Assembly (NCBI GenBank): GCA_963728145.1
Contig: CAVSJA010000003.1
Coordinates: forward strand, 1-64,000
Direction: 5' to 3'
Length of the DNA: 64,000 nucleotides
Origin: CAVSJA01 sp963728145
GTDB lineage: Bacteria; Bacteroidota; Bacteroidia; Chitinophagales; Chitinophagaceae
Below are positions 1 to 8,633 of the stretch, piece after piece; positions within the stretch are counted from its first letter, which is position 1, and each line of letters starts with the position of its first letter. The notes under the pieces were generated by a model. That model saw nothing but the letters and a program-made list of their open reading frames with translations, did no database searches and had not been told where the DNA came from. Both the position numbers and the translations under genes were made by a program.

Positions 1-565
1 CCAATTGAATGGAATAGGGCTTTCCTTTTTTCAATAGGGTCTCATTGCGATGCTGGTTCACCAATTGTTGCAATTCCGGGTTTTCGAGGTAAAATCCAAT
101 TGAATCGATTTTTAATTGTTTGCCAGGAATCACATTGAAGTTGACATGCACTCTGTACTGACCCTTTTTTGCCGTATCGATCAGAAACGTGTCTTTGATC
201 GTTGGGTTAAAGTATCCCTGTGAAGCAAGAAGGGCGTTCATGAAAATCTTCGACCTGCCTACATTCAGTGTATCAAATACCGGAGGTTTAGCAAGCCGGT
301 TGTAAAAAAAAGGGGGTTGCCACCGGATTGCAAGCACGGTCCTCACTTTTAGGCTATCGTCAAGCTGGTTTAGTAACTTGTCCTTAAGCTCTTTTTTCGC
401 ATCGGTGCGAAGGGTTTTATCCTCTACATTGATGGTCGACTGAAATACGAAGGGCTTGTAAGGTTGATATCTTTTGGGGACGGTACAGGAGACAGCAAGC
501 AAGAAGAGGGAGTAACCAATCCAACTTAAAATCCTGAAAGAAGTAACTTGCTTGCCAGCCAACAT
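1..565 (-). CDS. TamL-like outer-membrane lipoprotein (BamA/TamA family), N-terminal part, cut by window edge
   Basis: Reading leftwards from an ATG at 565 the frame stays open to the window start (188 codons seen). The N-terminus has a hydrophobic segment ending in a lipobox-like LLAVSC with Cys27, so it is probably an outer-membrane lipoprotein. The following region contains POTRA-like wording (KIDSIGFYLENPELQQL). In Bacteroidota a TamL lipoprotein of the Omp85 family commonly lies divergent to a SpoU-type rRNA methylase, which is the arrangement here. The family role is assembly of outer-membrane proteins with TamB. The beta-barrel part lies outside the window, so the call rests on the N-terminus and on context. 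Confidence 0.65.
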   Translation of the reverse strand, partial: MLAGKQVTSFRILSWIGYSLFLLAVSCTVPKRYQPYKPFVFQSTINVEDKTLRTDAKKELKDKLLNQLDDSLKVRTVLAIRWQPPFFYNRLAKPPVFDTLNVGRSKIFMNALLASQGYFNPTIKDTFLIDTAKKGQYRVHVNFNVIPGKQLKIDSIGFYLENPELQQLVNQHRNETLLKKGKPYSIQL

Positions 566-587
566 ATAAATTTAAACGGAAATATTG

Positions 588-1322
588 ATGTTGATCAAAT
601 CACAGGTCAAATATATTCAAAGTTTAAGCCAGAAAAAATGCCGTGATGAAGAAGCGGTATTCATTGCAGAAGGACCAAAACTTATTAACGAATTATTAAT
701 TGCACCAAACCTTTCATTGAAGCAATTATTCGCAACCGATGATTGGATCAAATCGCATCAAGTTTCAATTCCAAAAGACAAATTGATTGAAGTAAGTTCT
801 TCGGAATTGGAAAGGATTTCCTCTCTAACAACGCCCAATCATGTGTTGGGAGTATTTACTAAACCCCGTTTTCCCATTATCGACCAGGACCAGGGGATTA
901 CTTTAATGCTGGATTGTTTGCAGGATCCCGGAAATCTGGGCTCAATAATCCGCTGTGCTGATTGGTTTGATATCAAAGAAGTGATCTGCAGCCTGGATTC
1001 AGCAGATGTTTTCAACTCAAAAGTGGTCCAGGCAACCATGGGCAGCATTACAAGAGTCCATCTGATCTATACCGATCTTCCTGATTATATCAGGCAACAC
1101 AAGGATCCTCCCGTATATGCCGCGACTTTGAACGGCACTTCGCTTAAATCCATAAAACCAGTCAAAAAAGGAATTCTATTGATCGGCAATGAATCCAAAG
1201 GCATCGATCCTGAATTATTGAAACTGGCATCAGAACAAATAACAATTCCGGGCAAAGGAGGCGCTGAAAGCCTGAATGCTGCGGTGGCGACGGGGATAAT
1301 CCTTAGCCACATTACCGATTAG
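588..1322 (+). CDS. TrmH/SpoU-family RNA 2'-O-methyltransferase
   Basis: The 244-residue protein carries the three SpoU motifs in order: LQDPGNLGSIIRCADWF (motif 1, with the conserved Asn and Arg), LIGNESKGID (motif 2) and ITIPGKGGAESLNAAVA (motif 3). These form the SAM-binding deep-trefoil knot of enzymes that methylate 2'-OH groups of rRNA or tRNA. An N-terminal substrate-binding domain (residues 1-90) precedes the knot. I chose the ATG at 588 rather than the TTG codon just before it. It is divergent from the TamL-like gene. The exact RNA target cannot be read from the sequence. Confidence 0.9.
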   Translation: MLIKSQVKYIQSLSQKKCRDEEAVFIAEGPKLINELLIAPNLSLKQLFATDDWIKSHQVSIPKDKLIEVSSSELERISSLTTPNHVLGVFTKPRFPIIDQDQGITLMLDCLQDPGNLGSIIRCADWFDIKEVICSLDSADVFNSKVVQATMGSITRVHLIYTDLPDYIRQHKDPPVYAATLNGTSLKSIKPVKKGILLIGNESKGIDPELLKLASEQITIPGKGGAESLNAAVATGIILSHITD

Positions 1323-1835
1323 AACAGTAGAACAAGGAACAAGGAATGATCAATTTCCATCGGAGGGTTGTCTACTGAAGGGGATAAAAGTTTCGTCGTC
1401 CCGAAATTTCAATACAACAGAAGAACAGATGAACAAGGAATGATCAATTTCCATCGGAGGGTTGTCTACTGAAGGGGATAAAAGTTTCGTCGTCCCGAAA
1501 TTTCAATTCAACAGAAGAACAGATGAACAAGGAATGATCAATTTCCATCGGAGGGTTGTCTACTGAAGGGGATAAAAGTTTCGTCGTCCCGAAATTTCAA
1601 TTCAACAGAAGAACAGATGAACAAGGAATGATCAATTTCCATCGGATGTTTCTCCAATATTTTTTAGAACTCGTTTTGTCTTCCGTTTCATTCAGTAGAC
1701 AACCCTCCGATGGAAATTGATCATTCCTTGTTCATCTGTTCTTCTGTTGTATTGAAGATTCGAGACTTCGAGCCTCATCGCGCTAATCATCGAAATAAAC
1801 GAACCTAAATTTCTTATTCCTTGTTCTACTGTTCT
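1321..1835. repeat. 94-bp tandem repeat with an inverted copy, bounded by 19-bp inverted repeats
   Basis: The motif AAGGAATGATCAATTTCCAT starts at 1341, 1435, 1529 and 1623, an exact 94-base period; the fourth unit diverges after CATCGGA. An inverted copy lies at about 1690-1757 and can pair with the fourth unit over roughly 50 bases around a loop of about 60 bases. The whole block is bounded by the perfect inverted repeat AGAACAGTAGAACAAGGAA (1321-1339, complement at 1817-1835). A relative of the same unit is at 39465-39648. No open frame is convincing here. Confidence 0.85.
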
Positions 1836-1851
1836 TCCACCATTCAATCAA

Positions 1852-3084
1852 CTAGCGGAATTGTATCGCTTTCACCGGCCTTATACGCTCAATAATAAAA
1901 GTAGGAATCAACAATAACAGGAAGCACACCACGAAAGTGACGATGTTCACAAGAATCACCTGCCACCAAACAATATTGACTGCTGCCTGCGAAATATAGT
2001 ATGCATCTTCAGGGAGTGTGATGAAACCATATCGTTGTTGTAGCCATGCTAGTCCGAGCCCCAGTGCATTTCCGAAGATCAGACCCGTTAATGTAATAAC
2101 TGCTCCGTGGTAGAGGAATATTTTTTGAACAGTGAAGTTCTTTGCCCCCAGCGCTTTTAAGATGCCAACCATTCTGGTTCTTTCCAAAACCAGGATCAGC
2201 AAGCAGGTAATCAGATTAAGCAGTGCGATCACGATCATTATCGATAATACAATTACAATGGTATAATCCTGCAGCGATAGCCAATCAAAGATGGCGGGAT
2301 TGATCTCTTTGATTGTATTGCTGCCCATGCCAAACGGAAGGCCGGGAAAGATATTCGCGCTTATGATATCCATCTTCGAGGGATCATATAGGAAGATCTC
2401 ATAACCTCCCACCAATGTAGAATCCCAGTTATTTAATCGCTGCACGAGCTTCAAGTCACCAATTGCGTAAAGCTTATCGTATTCTTCAATTCCTGTTTTG
2501 AAAATTCCTGCAATCGTCAACTTTCTTGGCCTTGGGGCCTGTCCATCGGGTTGAATGAAAAATATAAGTACCTGATCATTTACTTTCAATTTCAGATCTC
2601 TCGCCATGGTTTCAGAGAGATTGATCTCATTGCTGTAACCACTATCTGGGAAATTGAGCCATCTTCCCGCGATGAGAAAATTATTCAGGTTATTGAAATC
2701 ATAATTCCTTTCTACCCCTTTGAACAGGACGCCTTCAATTGTTTCGGAAGTTTTGAGGATCGCGTTCTTAGTTGCAAAAACCTGCACCTTTCTGATCTCG
2801 GGATAAAGCTTTGGAAGATCTGTAACAGTATCATTTTTTAATACGGGAGTCTCTTCAGCGATGGACACTCTTGCTGCGTCGTAATTCTGTACGCGAATAT
2901 GTCCCCAAAAACTATAGACTTTCTTGCTGATTGTTTCCTGGAATCCGCTTGCAAAAGCGAGGGTAACGATCATGACGGCAACGCTGATAACTGTCGCCGC
3001 AACGGAGAGACGTATGACAAATCGGGAAAATGAGCGTTGCTGGTTAAACGCTATCCGGCGGGCAATAAACGCGGAAATATTCAA
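1852..3084 (-). CDS. ABC transporter permease, FtsX/LolC-E-like (MacB core domain)
   Basis: This 410-residue inner-membrane protein has one N-terminal transmembrane segment (about 25-48), a large periplasmic MacB-type domain (about 50-270) and three C-terminal membrane segments (about 275-300, 320-345, 370-400) with the FtsX-family signature ERTRMVGILKALGAKNFTVQKIF. This layout matches LolC/LolE, the permease that extracts lipoproteins from the inner membrane, and related permeases. The partner ATPase (LolD type) is not in the window. It starts divergently from the T9SS plug protein gene. Confidence 0.85.
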   Translation of the reverse strand: MNISAFIARRIAFNQQRSFSRFVIRLSVAATVISVAVMIVTLAFASGFQETISKKVYSFWGHIRVQNYDAARVSIAEETPVLKNDTVTDLPKLYPEIRKVQVFATKNAILKTSETIEGVLFKGVERNYDFNNLNNFLIAGRWLNFPDSGYSNEINLSETMARDLKLKVNDQVLIFFIQPDGQAPRPRKLTIAGIFKTGIEEYDKLYAIGDLKLVQRLNNWDSTLVGGYEIFLYDPSKMDIISANIFPGLPFGMGSNTIKEINPAIFDWLSLQDYTIVIVLSIMIVIALLNLITCLLILVLERTRMVGILKALGAKNFTVQKIFLYHGAVITLTGLIFGNALGLGLAWLQQRYGFITLPEDAYYISQAAVNIVWWQVILVNIVTFVVCFLLLLIPTFIIERIRPVKAIQFR

Positions 3085-3194
3085 TCGGCATGGTTTTCGT
3101 TCATTAAAAATACTTCGAGTGTTAAAATCACTAAAAGTTTTCAGCGTTTCTTTTTAAGGCTGGTAAAAACGCTGTATTGTTGCATCAGATATTT

Positions 3195-4466
3195 ATGAAA
3201 AAATACCTGGTTTTTTTGCTCCTGCTGGTATGCCTTTCTGCAACAGCGCAGATCCCAGATGCGATCTATTCGGATCGCATTAAATCCGTGCAATTACATG
3301 TTTACGGAAACCAGTTATTGTATCCCGTGATCCGGCTCAATAGCAATGACCGCCTTGAACTGCATTTCGATGACCTGGACGCAAACGTAAAGAGCTATTA
3401 TTATACCTATCAATTGTGCAATGTCGATTGGACGCCCGTGATCATGAGCCAGTTCGACTTTATCAGGGGTTTTTCATCTCAACGACTGACAACTTATCGT
3501 CTTTCATCCCTTGCATTTACCCGATATACCCACTATTCGGCAATTTTACCTGATGCGAACTCCGTACCTACTCGCTCCGGAAACTATATTTTAAAAGTAT
3601 ACCGGGATGCAGATACGTCAAAGTTAATCTTTACAAAGAGAATGCTGGTGGTGGATGAAAAGTCTGTTATCCCTGCGGAGATCCAACAACCTTTCAATGG
3701 ACAAATCTTCCGTTCGCATCAAAAAATACATTTCAAGGTTAACCTTAATGAAAGAGTGAATGTAGCCAATCATCTTCAGCAGATCAAAGTGGTGATCCTG
3801 CAAAACAATCGATGGGATAATGCGGCTATTGATTTGCGTCCAACATTTTTTTCAAGAAATTCGCTTGAATACAATACGGAGAATGACGCCGTATTTCCCG
3901 CTGGCAAGGAGTGGCGCTGGCTCGACCTTCGTAGTTTCCGGCTCCAAAGCGACCGCGTTGCCAACGCGAAATACAGTAAGACTTCAACTGAAATATTTCT
4001 TAAACCAGATTTGCCCCGTGCTGCACAACAATTCAGTTTCTTTGGAGACTATAATGGAAACTATACCATTCAAACAACTGAGATTGCAAATCCATACTGG
4101 CAGAGCGATTATGCAACTGTCAATTTCTCCTTCATGCCTTCTGGCATTGCTCCAATGAATGATAAGGACATCTATTTATTTGGTGCATTGACCAATTATA
4201 GTTTTAATGAAGCTGCAAGATTAAAATTCAATGAGGAGAAAGGTGTTTATGAAACCAGTTTTTTTCTTAAGAATGGATATTACGACTATTGCTACGTAAC
4301 AATCGATCGCAATTCCTCAAAACCCCAGGCATCGTTTGAATTTACTGAAGGCAATTATTGGGAATCAGAAAATACCTACACTATTCTTGTCTATTATCGT
4401 CCCCTCGGCGGCCGCGCAGATGAATTGATTGGGATGACGAAAGTAAATTCTCTTACGGGAAGATGA
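3195..4466 (+). CDS. DUF5103 protein, type IX secretion system plug-like protein
   Basis: The 423-residue protein begins with a signal peptide (MKKYLVFLLLLVCLSATAQ) and continues with the beta-rich sequence typical of DUF5103, including YTYQLCNVDWTP, SQRLTTYRLSSLAFTRYTHYSA and FFGDYNGNY. Members of this family plug the SprA translocon of the Bacteroidota type IX secretion system from the periplasmic side. I used the ATG at 3195; earlier TTG codons would only lengthen the n-region. It stands alone between a permease and a transaldolase gene. The family assignment is from recognition of conserved wording, so function is inferred. Confidence 0.8.
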   Translation: MKKYLVFLLLLVCLSATAQIPDAIYSDRIKSVQLHVYGNQLLYPVIRLNSNDRLELHFDDLDANVKSYYYTYQLCNVDWTPVIMSQFDFIRGFSSQRLTTYRLSSLAFTRYTHYSAILPDANSVPTRSGNYILKVYRDADTSKLIFTKRMLVVDEKSVIPAEIQQPFNGQIFRSHQKIHFKVNLNERVNVANHLQQIKVVILQNNRWDNAAIDLRPTFFSRNSLEYNTENDAVFPAGKEWRWLDLRSFRLQSDRVANAKYSKTSTEIFLKPDLPRAAQQFSFFGDYNGNYTIQTTEIANPYWQSDYATVNFSFMPSGIAPMNDKDIYLFGALTNYSFNEAARLKFNEEKGVYETSFFLKNGYYDYCYVTIDRNSSKPQASFEFTEGNYWESENTYTILVYYRPLGGRADELIGMTKVNSLTGR

Positions 4467-4490
4467 TATCGCCCCCAGTCACCCATTCAA

Positions 4491-5165
4491 CTATTTTACA
4501 GCTGCCAGCTCCGCCTTCATCTTCTTAGCATCTTCGAGGAATTTTGCAAGGCCGATATCGGTCAGTGGATGTTTCAATAGACCAAGAATAGATTCCAATG
4601 GACAGGTGCATACATCTGCTCCTGCTTCCGCACATTTGACGATATGAAGCGCACTCCGGATAGACGCAGCAAGAATTTCTGTTTCATATCCTTGAAGAGA
4701 ATAAATATGCGCGATCTGTTCGATCAGCTGTACACCATCCCAGTTGCCGTCATCAATTCTACCAATAAATGGAGAAACATAGGTAGCGCCCGCTTTAGCT
4801 GCGAGAATGGCCTGTCCTGCGGAAAACACAAGTGTACAATTCGTTTTTATGCCATTGTCGCTAAACCATTTCAATGCCTTAACGCCGTCTTTAATCATCG
4901 GGACTTTCACAACTATGTTTGGATGGATGGCTGAAAGTTTTTTCCCCTCTTCAACTATTCCTTTAAAATCTGTAGAGAGCACTTCCGCGCTCACATCCCC
5001 ATCAACAATATCACAAATAGTAGCATAATGTCGCATTACGGCTTCTTCTCCCTTGATGCCTTCTTTTGCCATCAACGATGGATTAGTAGTAACTCCATCC
5101 AAAATACCAAATTCATGAGCCTCTTTAATTTGCGCGAGATTAGCTGTATCTATAAAAAATTTCAT
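4491..5165 (-). CDS. transaldolase / fructose-6-phosphate aldolase-like enzyme
   Basis: The 224-residue length and sequence fit the small transaldolase subfamily (TalC/FSA). Visible landmarks are MKFFIDTANLAQIKEA at the start, DGVTTNPSLMAKEG, the Schiff-base lysine in NIVVKVPM (residue about 87), TLVFSAGQAILAAKAGATYVSPF and the SIRSALH stretch. The enzymes catalyse transfer or cleavage of dihydroxyacetone units in the non-oxidative pentose phosphate pathway. Sequence alone does not separate transaldolase from F6P aldolase activity. The SRP RNA gene follows upstream on the same strand. Confidence 0.9.
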   Translation of the reverse strand: MKFFIDTANLAQIKEAHEFGILDGVTTNPSLMAKEGIKGEEAVMRHYATICDIVDGDVSAEVLSTDFKGIVEEGKKLSAIHPNIVVKVPMIKDGVKALKWFSDNGIKTNCTLVFSAGQAILAAKAGATYVSPFIGRIDDGNWDGVQLIEQIAHIYSLQGYETEILAASIRSALHIVKCAEAGADVCTCPLESILGLLKHPLTDIGLAKFLEDAKKMKAELAAVK

Positions 5166-5260
5166 AATACCTCAAAACCCCTAAAGGGGCTTTATATTTT
5201 TTAGTGAAGAATCCCTGAGAATTTGTATCCCCTTCAGGGGGTAAGGGGGAAAATAAAAAA

Positions 5261-5355
5261 GGCAGGCTACTCACATCGCACCGCTACAACCACTTATCCT
5301 TGCTGCCTTCCGGCCCTGGGGAGGTTCAGCAGGAGCTGGTCGTGTAAGACCTGCC
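5261..5355 (-). ncRNA. ffs: small signal recognition particle RNA (4.5S-type)
   Basis: On the minus strand the conserved domain IV hairpin of SRP RNA is visible as CAGGGCCGGAAGGCAGCAAG, with the GGAA tetraloop and the asymmetric loop expected for Ffh binding. The ends GGCAGG (5350-5355) and CCTGCC (5261-5266) pair to close a roughly 95-nt rod, and a T-rich stretch follows on the transcribed strand. Ends are estimated from the pairing and may be off by a few bases. Confidence 0.93.
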
Positions 5356-5359
5356 GGCG

Positions 5360-5367
5360 CGAAGATA
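5360..5367 (-). promoter_or_regulatory. probable -7 promoter box of the SRP RNA gene
   Basis: On the minus strand TATCTTCG matches the Bacteroidota TAnnTTTG box at seven of eight positions and ends five bases before the inferred RNA start. No clear -33 TTTG was found, so this is a modest call. Confidence 0.4.
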
Positions 5368-5617
5368 AGGAAACCCTCCGACGCCCTGAAGGGGGAGGAA
5401 CAAAAATTCGCCATATCGCTATTGAAAATTTAGTCACGGAATTATTATCTCTTTCCTCATTTAGGTTAATAACGAATAGGAATTATGAACAATAAAATTT
5501 TGAACTGAACACCGACCTTCACGCACCTGGCGTCCCGCCGTGGCGGGATTTCCGACGGTTAATTCAGGAAACTTACGACATTAGTCGCTAAGTCGGAACC
5601 GATTGTGCCTGCAGTGA
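5368..5617. other. gene-free stretch with small palindromes
   Basis: No credible coding region is seen between the SRP RNA and the next gene. The stretch contains a GC-rich CCCTGAAGGGGGAGG segment that mirrors CCCCTTCAGGGGGTAAGG at 5230-5248 on the other side of the SRP RNA gene, and a small palindrome TCCCGCCGTGGCGGGA near 5535. Similar TCCCGCC...GGCGGGA palindromes recur at about 8527 and 57476. Confidence 0.5.
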
Positions 5618-5642
5618 AAAGCCTCCGAAATTCGGAGGCTTT
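5618..5642. terminator. bidirectional hairpin terminator
   Basis: AAAGCCTCCGAA and TTCGGAGGCTTT form a near-perfect 11-12 bp stem with flanking A and T runs that allow termination in both directions. It follows the 3' end of the minus-strand gene ending at 5685. Confidence 0.75.
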
Positions 5643-5684
5643 CTAATTTCATGCCTTGTTAACCTTGTCAACCCTATCAACCTA

Positions 5685-6086
5685 TCAACCCTTCCCCTTC
5701 TTCCTCTTGGGTTCTCCAAGAATCTCCTCCACCGTTTTCAACTTTTCCTGTACGATTAGTTTCTTCACATAAATCGTTACTTCTCTCGAAATAGCAGGAT
5801 CAGATTTTAAAACGGCTTTGATAGTAACTTTTTCCCCGGTGAAATTGCTGTCCAGAACGAGACTATTTCCCTCGAATTTGCCGGCGTTTGAAGTAAAGGA
5901 GATTTCTTTGGCTGAAAGAGGCAGCCATTGTCCGTTGGATAGTTTGCCATCAACATTGATATAATTATAATTGTACGGTCCTTTCTTTAGACTGTCTGTA
6001 TAAAGATGAAAGAAGATGCTATCGACTTTTTGAGCCTTTACGGCAAACGAAGCAAAAAGAACCAATATCAATGCAATGGTTTTCAT
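5685..6086 (-). CDS. hypothetical secreted protein
   Basis: The 133-residue protein has a signal peptide (MKTIALILVLFASFAVKAQ) and then a beta-rich region with the order of a small Ig-like or chaperone-usher-like fold (SIFFHLYTDSLKKGPYNYNY, KEISFTSNAGKFEGNSLVL, VTIKAVLKSDP). It ends in a basic tail (EPKRKKGKG). I used the ATG at 6086; an upstream ATG would add MMQFCR before the signal peptide. I do not recognise a named family. It is the only gene between the terminator at 5618 and the divergent CsbD gene. Confidence 0.7.
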   Translation of the reverse strand: MKTIALILVLFASFAVKAQKVDSIFFHLYTDSLKKGPYNYNYINVDGKLSNGQWLPLSAKEISFTSNAGKFEGNSLVLDSNFTGEKVTIKAVLKSDPAISREVTIYVKKLIVQEKLKTVEEILGEPKRKKGKG

Positions 6087-6286
6087 GCGGCAAAATTGCA
6101 TCATTATACTGATTAATCTTTGTTCCCGTTTACTCTTCCGCGGGGAATTATTGATACTTTAACTAAGCTATCACTTAAAAAATCTATCCTCGCTAGAATA
6201 TGTGAAACGTGGAAATGCTTTCCCACTCCAACGGTATCAACAAGGCATGGATTTGGAATTATATGGTTGAACCAAATAAATTAATC

Positions 6287-6475
6287 ATGGACAAGTTGGA
6301 AATCAAAGGAAAATGGAATGAAATGAAAGGTAAGATCAAGCAAGCACATGGAGATTTAACAGATAATGACCTGAGATATGAAGAAGGGAAAGATGAGGAG
6401 TTGCTTGGACGCCTTCAAAAGAAACTGGGGAAAAGCCGGGAGGATTTGATTACCTGGCTTAAGTCACTGGGATAA
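6287..6475 (+). CDS. CsbD family stress-response protein
   Basis: The 62-residue protein MDKLEIKGKWNEMKGKIKQA continues with HGDLTDNDLRYEEGKDEEL and GRLQKKLGKSREDLITWLKS, which matches the CsbD-like family in length and pattern. These are small, highly charged helical proteins often induced by general stress; their molecular action is unknown. The ATG at 6287 gives the typical family length, while an upstream start would add an atypical 26 residues. A tandem-unit hairpin lies just downstream. Confidence 0.85.
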   Translation: MDKLEIKGKWNEMKGKIKQAHGDLTDNDLRYEEGKDEELLGRLQKKLGKSREDLITWLKSLG

Positions 6476-6476
6476 A

Positions 6477-6578
6477 TAATAAGCAATAGGCAATAAGCAA
6501 TACGCAACAGATAATAGACAAGAACAAAAAGTCGTAATCTTTTGCCAATTGCCTATTGCCCATTGCCTATTGCTCATT
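6477..6578. repeat. tandem-unit hairpin, GGCAAT family
   Basis: The left arm is made of units such as AAGCAATAGGCAATAAGCAA, and the right arm of their complement TGCCTATTGCCCATTGCCTA, separated by about 45 bases. It sits between two convergent genes and could act as a two-way terminator. The stop codon of the histidine kinase gene abuts the right arm. Confidence 0.8.
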
Positions 6579-7659
6579 GAACCGGGATCATCACCAGTAA
6601 GCAACATCCTTTTCCTTTACCCGTTTTAATTTCTGCTTTTCCTCCTTCCAGTTCCACACGGTTAAAGATATTGGTGATACCATATCCGTTTCTTTTCCTG
6701 GAAGGATCAAAGCCAATTCCGTTATCTTCTATCTTCAATCGGATCATATCTCCTTTTTTTTCCAATTTAATATGGACCTCGTTCGCCTTTGCGTGTTTGA
6801 AAATATTATTCAATTGTTCCTGTATGATCCTGAAGAGAACCTCCTTTAGATTTAAATCAATACTATCTTCTCTGAAATGGGAAAGATCAATATCAATAGT
6901 AGAGCTCTTCTGATAAGCCTCCACGAGTTTTTTTAATTCTAGTACTAAACTGCTCTCTGCAAATCCTGGTGTCACAAGGTGGCGGGACAATTTTTTGATT
7001 TCATCCATTACCTCGCGAAGATGCGAATGGCTCTTTTCGATGATCGGCCGTCCCTTACTGTAATTGTCGAGACAATGTGAAAGCTGAAGTTTGATCGCGG
7101 CCAGGATTTGATTGATATTATCATGAAGTTCCTTTCCCAACCGGCTTCTTTCTTCCTCTTCTGCCTTCAGAATAAGCCGGCTAATTTCTTTCTGATGTTC
7201 GATCTGCGCTTCGGGATGATTTTTGGAACTATCTTTTTGCCTGGTAATATCTCTCATAACGGCATACACTCCCGAAACATCTCTTTCATTGAGGGAAAAG
7301 GGAAATAGTGCGATATTGACCCAATGATTGGAGCTTCTGCCGAATTTAAAGTCGAAGCGGAAGGATTTGCCGGAATATACCTGTGAAATATAGCCGAAAA
7401 ATTGTTCTATTTCAGCCGGCTTTAGCAGGTCGGTTATTGAAGCCAGATGGGTGAGTCGTTTTCCTGCCAGTTTCTGATAAAGGACCTGGGCAGGTTTGTT
7501 AAACCAGGCCACGCGAAGCTGATCGTCAAGGAGAAAACGAATCTCACCGGGACTATCAAGGATTCTTTTAAAGAAAGTTTCCTGGTTAGTGGCGATAAAT
7601 TGCCGAAGGGAAAGGGGGTTACCTTTCTTGTTTTTGATCGGACTACTGGATGTTGCCAT
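6574..7659 (-). CDS. PAS-domain sensor histidine kinase, HisKA_3/NarL-partner type
   Basis: The protein (about 361 residues) has an N-terminal PAS domain (about 30-140, ending VYAVMRDITRQK), a dimerisation helix with the phospho-accepting His in RSRLGKELHDNINQILAAIK, and a C-terminal ATPase domain with EQLNNIFKHAKAN (N box), IEDNGIGFDPS (G1) and GYGITNIFNRVELEGG (G2). This is the NarX/DesK type of kinase that works with LuxR-type regulators. No transmembrane segment is visible, so it is probably cytoplasmic. No response regulator gene lies nearby. I chose ATG 7659; ATG 7680 is possible. Confidence 0.9.
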   Translation of the reverse strand: MATSSSPIKNKKGNPLSLRQFIATNQETFFKRILDSPGEIRFLLDDQLRVAWFNKPAQVLYQKLAGKRLTHLASITDLLKPAEIEQFFGYISQVYSGKSFRFDFKFGRSSNHWVNIALFPFSLNERDVSGVYAVMRDITRQKDSSKNHPEAQIEHQKEISRLILKAEEEERSRLGKELHDNINQILAAIKLQLSHCLDNYSKGRPIIEKSHSHLREVMDEIKKLSRHLVTPGFAESSLVLELKKLVEAYQKSSTIDIDLSHFREDSIDLNLKEVLFRIIQEQLNNIFKHAKANEVHIKLEKKGDMIRLKIEDNGIGFDPSRKRNGYGITNIFNRVELEGGKAEIKTGKGKGCCLLVMIPVQ

Positions 7660-7680
7660 TAAGATAATGTTAGTGAACAA

Positions 7681-8060
7681 TCATTAATTGTTTCAACTAG
7701 TCATTACCATCGCCCAAAGAGTGAGTTTTCTACGATTCTGGTCTAAAATTAAATAAAGAATTGATTTATGTCATGGACTTTTATCAGATTTTTGTCACAA
7801 ATTATTACATGGTCCTTCGACGAATGGCTGAAGTTTCCATGGACTTTTTAAATTACTTGCCAGTATCTATTCGTTCGAACTACAGTAACCGAAAATTAAT
7901 TGGATTGAACCGTCGTTTAGCGAACTCTGGTTTCGAACTTCCAATAGCTTAAACATCACCCCTTTTTCTGAGTAATTAATTCCTCAGCAACGCTACATTT
8001 TAACTTCAACAAACTAAGGCAGCGGTTTTGTAAACTACTACCTGAGCAAAATTGGAAACT
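7681..8060. other. gene-free stretch of about 380 bases
   Basis: I see no convincing gene. A 63-codon frame at 7761-7952 lacks family resemblance. The words CATGGACTTTT occur twice (about 7771 and 7838). It presumably holds the promoters of the divergent histidine kinase and of the gene at 8061, but no clear TAnnTTTG box stands out. Confidence 0.4.
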
Positions 8061-8387
8061 ATGAAAGTAAACAGTCAGGAATTTCCAGTTGTAGTGGAAG
8101 CTTACCAAACTGCCGGTACAAATGAGCAGTTCGTTTCAGAACAAGTTGTACATACGCAGGCTGAGATTGACAATTTTACGGCTTTGCACACTGGTCTTTT
8201 AATCAAAGCAAGAAAATTACAGAATGCTGAACTTGGACTCAAACATCCTTCCGCATTAGAACACAGGAGACGCAAGGGTTCATCTACTGTTTGGCTTTTA
8301 TTCCTGTTGGTGATCATTGCGATCGTCGTTGCAGGTTTTGCTACAGGATGGATCCAGCGAAATTTTGGCATCACAGTTGGCAATTAA
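8061..8387 (+). CDS. hypothetical single-pass membrane protein
   Basis: The 108-residue protein has a soluble, acidic N-terminal part (about 1-70) and one strong transmembrane segment (STVWLLFLLVIIAIVVAGFA, about 77-97) preceded by the positive cluster HRRRKG, which suggests the N-terminus is cytoplasmic. The short tail ends ITVGN. I used the ATG at 8061, not the upstream TTG. No family is recognised. A hairpin terminator follows at 8485. Confidence 0.65.
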   Translation: MKVNSQEFPVVVEAYQTAGTNEQFVSEQVVHTQAEIDNFTALHTGLLIKARKLQNAELGLKHPSALEHRRRKGSSTVWLLFLLVIIAIVVAGFATGWIQRNFGITVGN

Positions 8388-8484
8388 TACATGTTTTTTT
8401 AATCCTCCCTTTATGATCCTACTTTATTCGAGAACTATATTTAATCTATACCCAAATCAGTAATTGGTTTTTAATCCGTAATGT

Positions 8485-8520
8485 AAGGAGGGAGCCGGGA
8501 TCAGCAACCTCCTTTTTTTA
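8485..8520 (+). terminator. intrinsic terminator
   Basis: AAGGAGG (8485-8491) pairs with CCTCCTT (8508-8514), followed by a T run reaching 8519. It serves the gene ending at 8387. Confidence 0.65.
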
Positions 8521-8633
8521 TTCGTTATTCGCGTCCCGCCTTAGGCGGGAGGAATCCATTTCAGATTGCAAATTGTGGACTCCGGAGGTGGTGGTTTGTA
8601 ACTTGATTCCCAAATCCAAAATATGGTCAACCC

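Noticed and set aside
1321..1760. Possible CRISPR array from regularly spaced repeats
   Set aside because: Units are contiguous 94-base repeats without unique spacers, include an inverted copy, and no cas genes are in the window.
5223..5495. 90-codon frame on the plus strand
   Set aside because: It lies antisense to the SRP RNA gene and has no protein-like composition.
7761..7952. 63-codon frame between two genes
   Set aside because: No family resemblance and no promoter or conserved start; probably chance.
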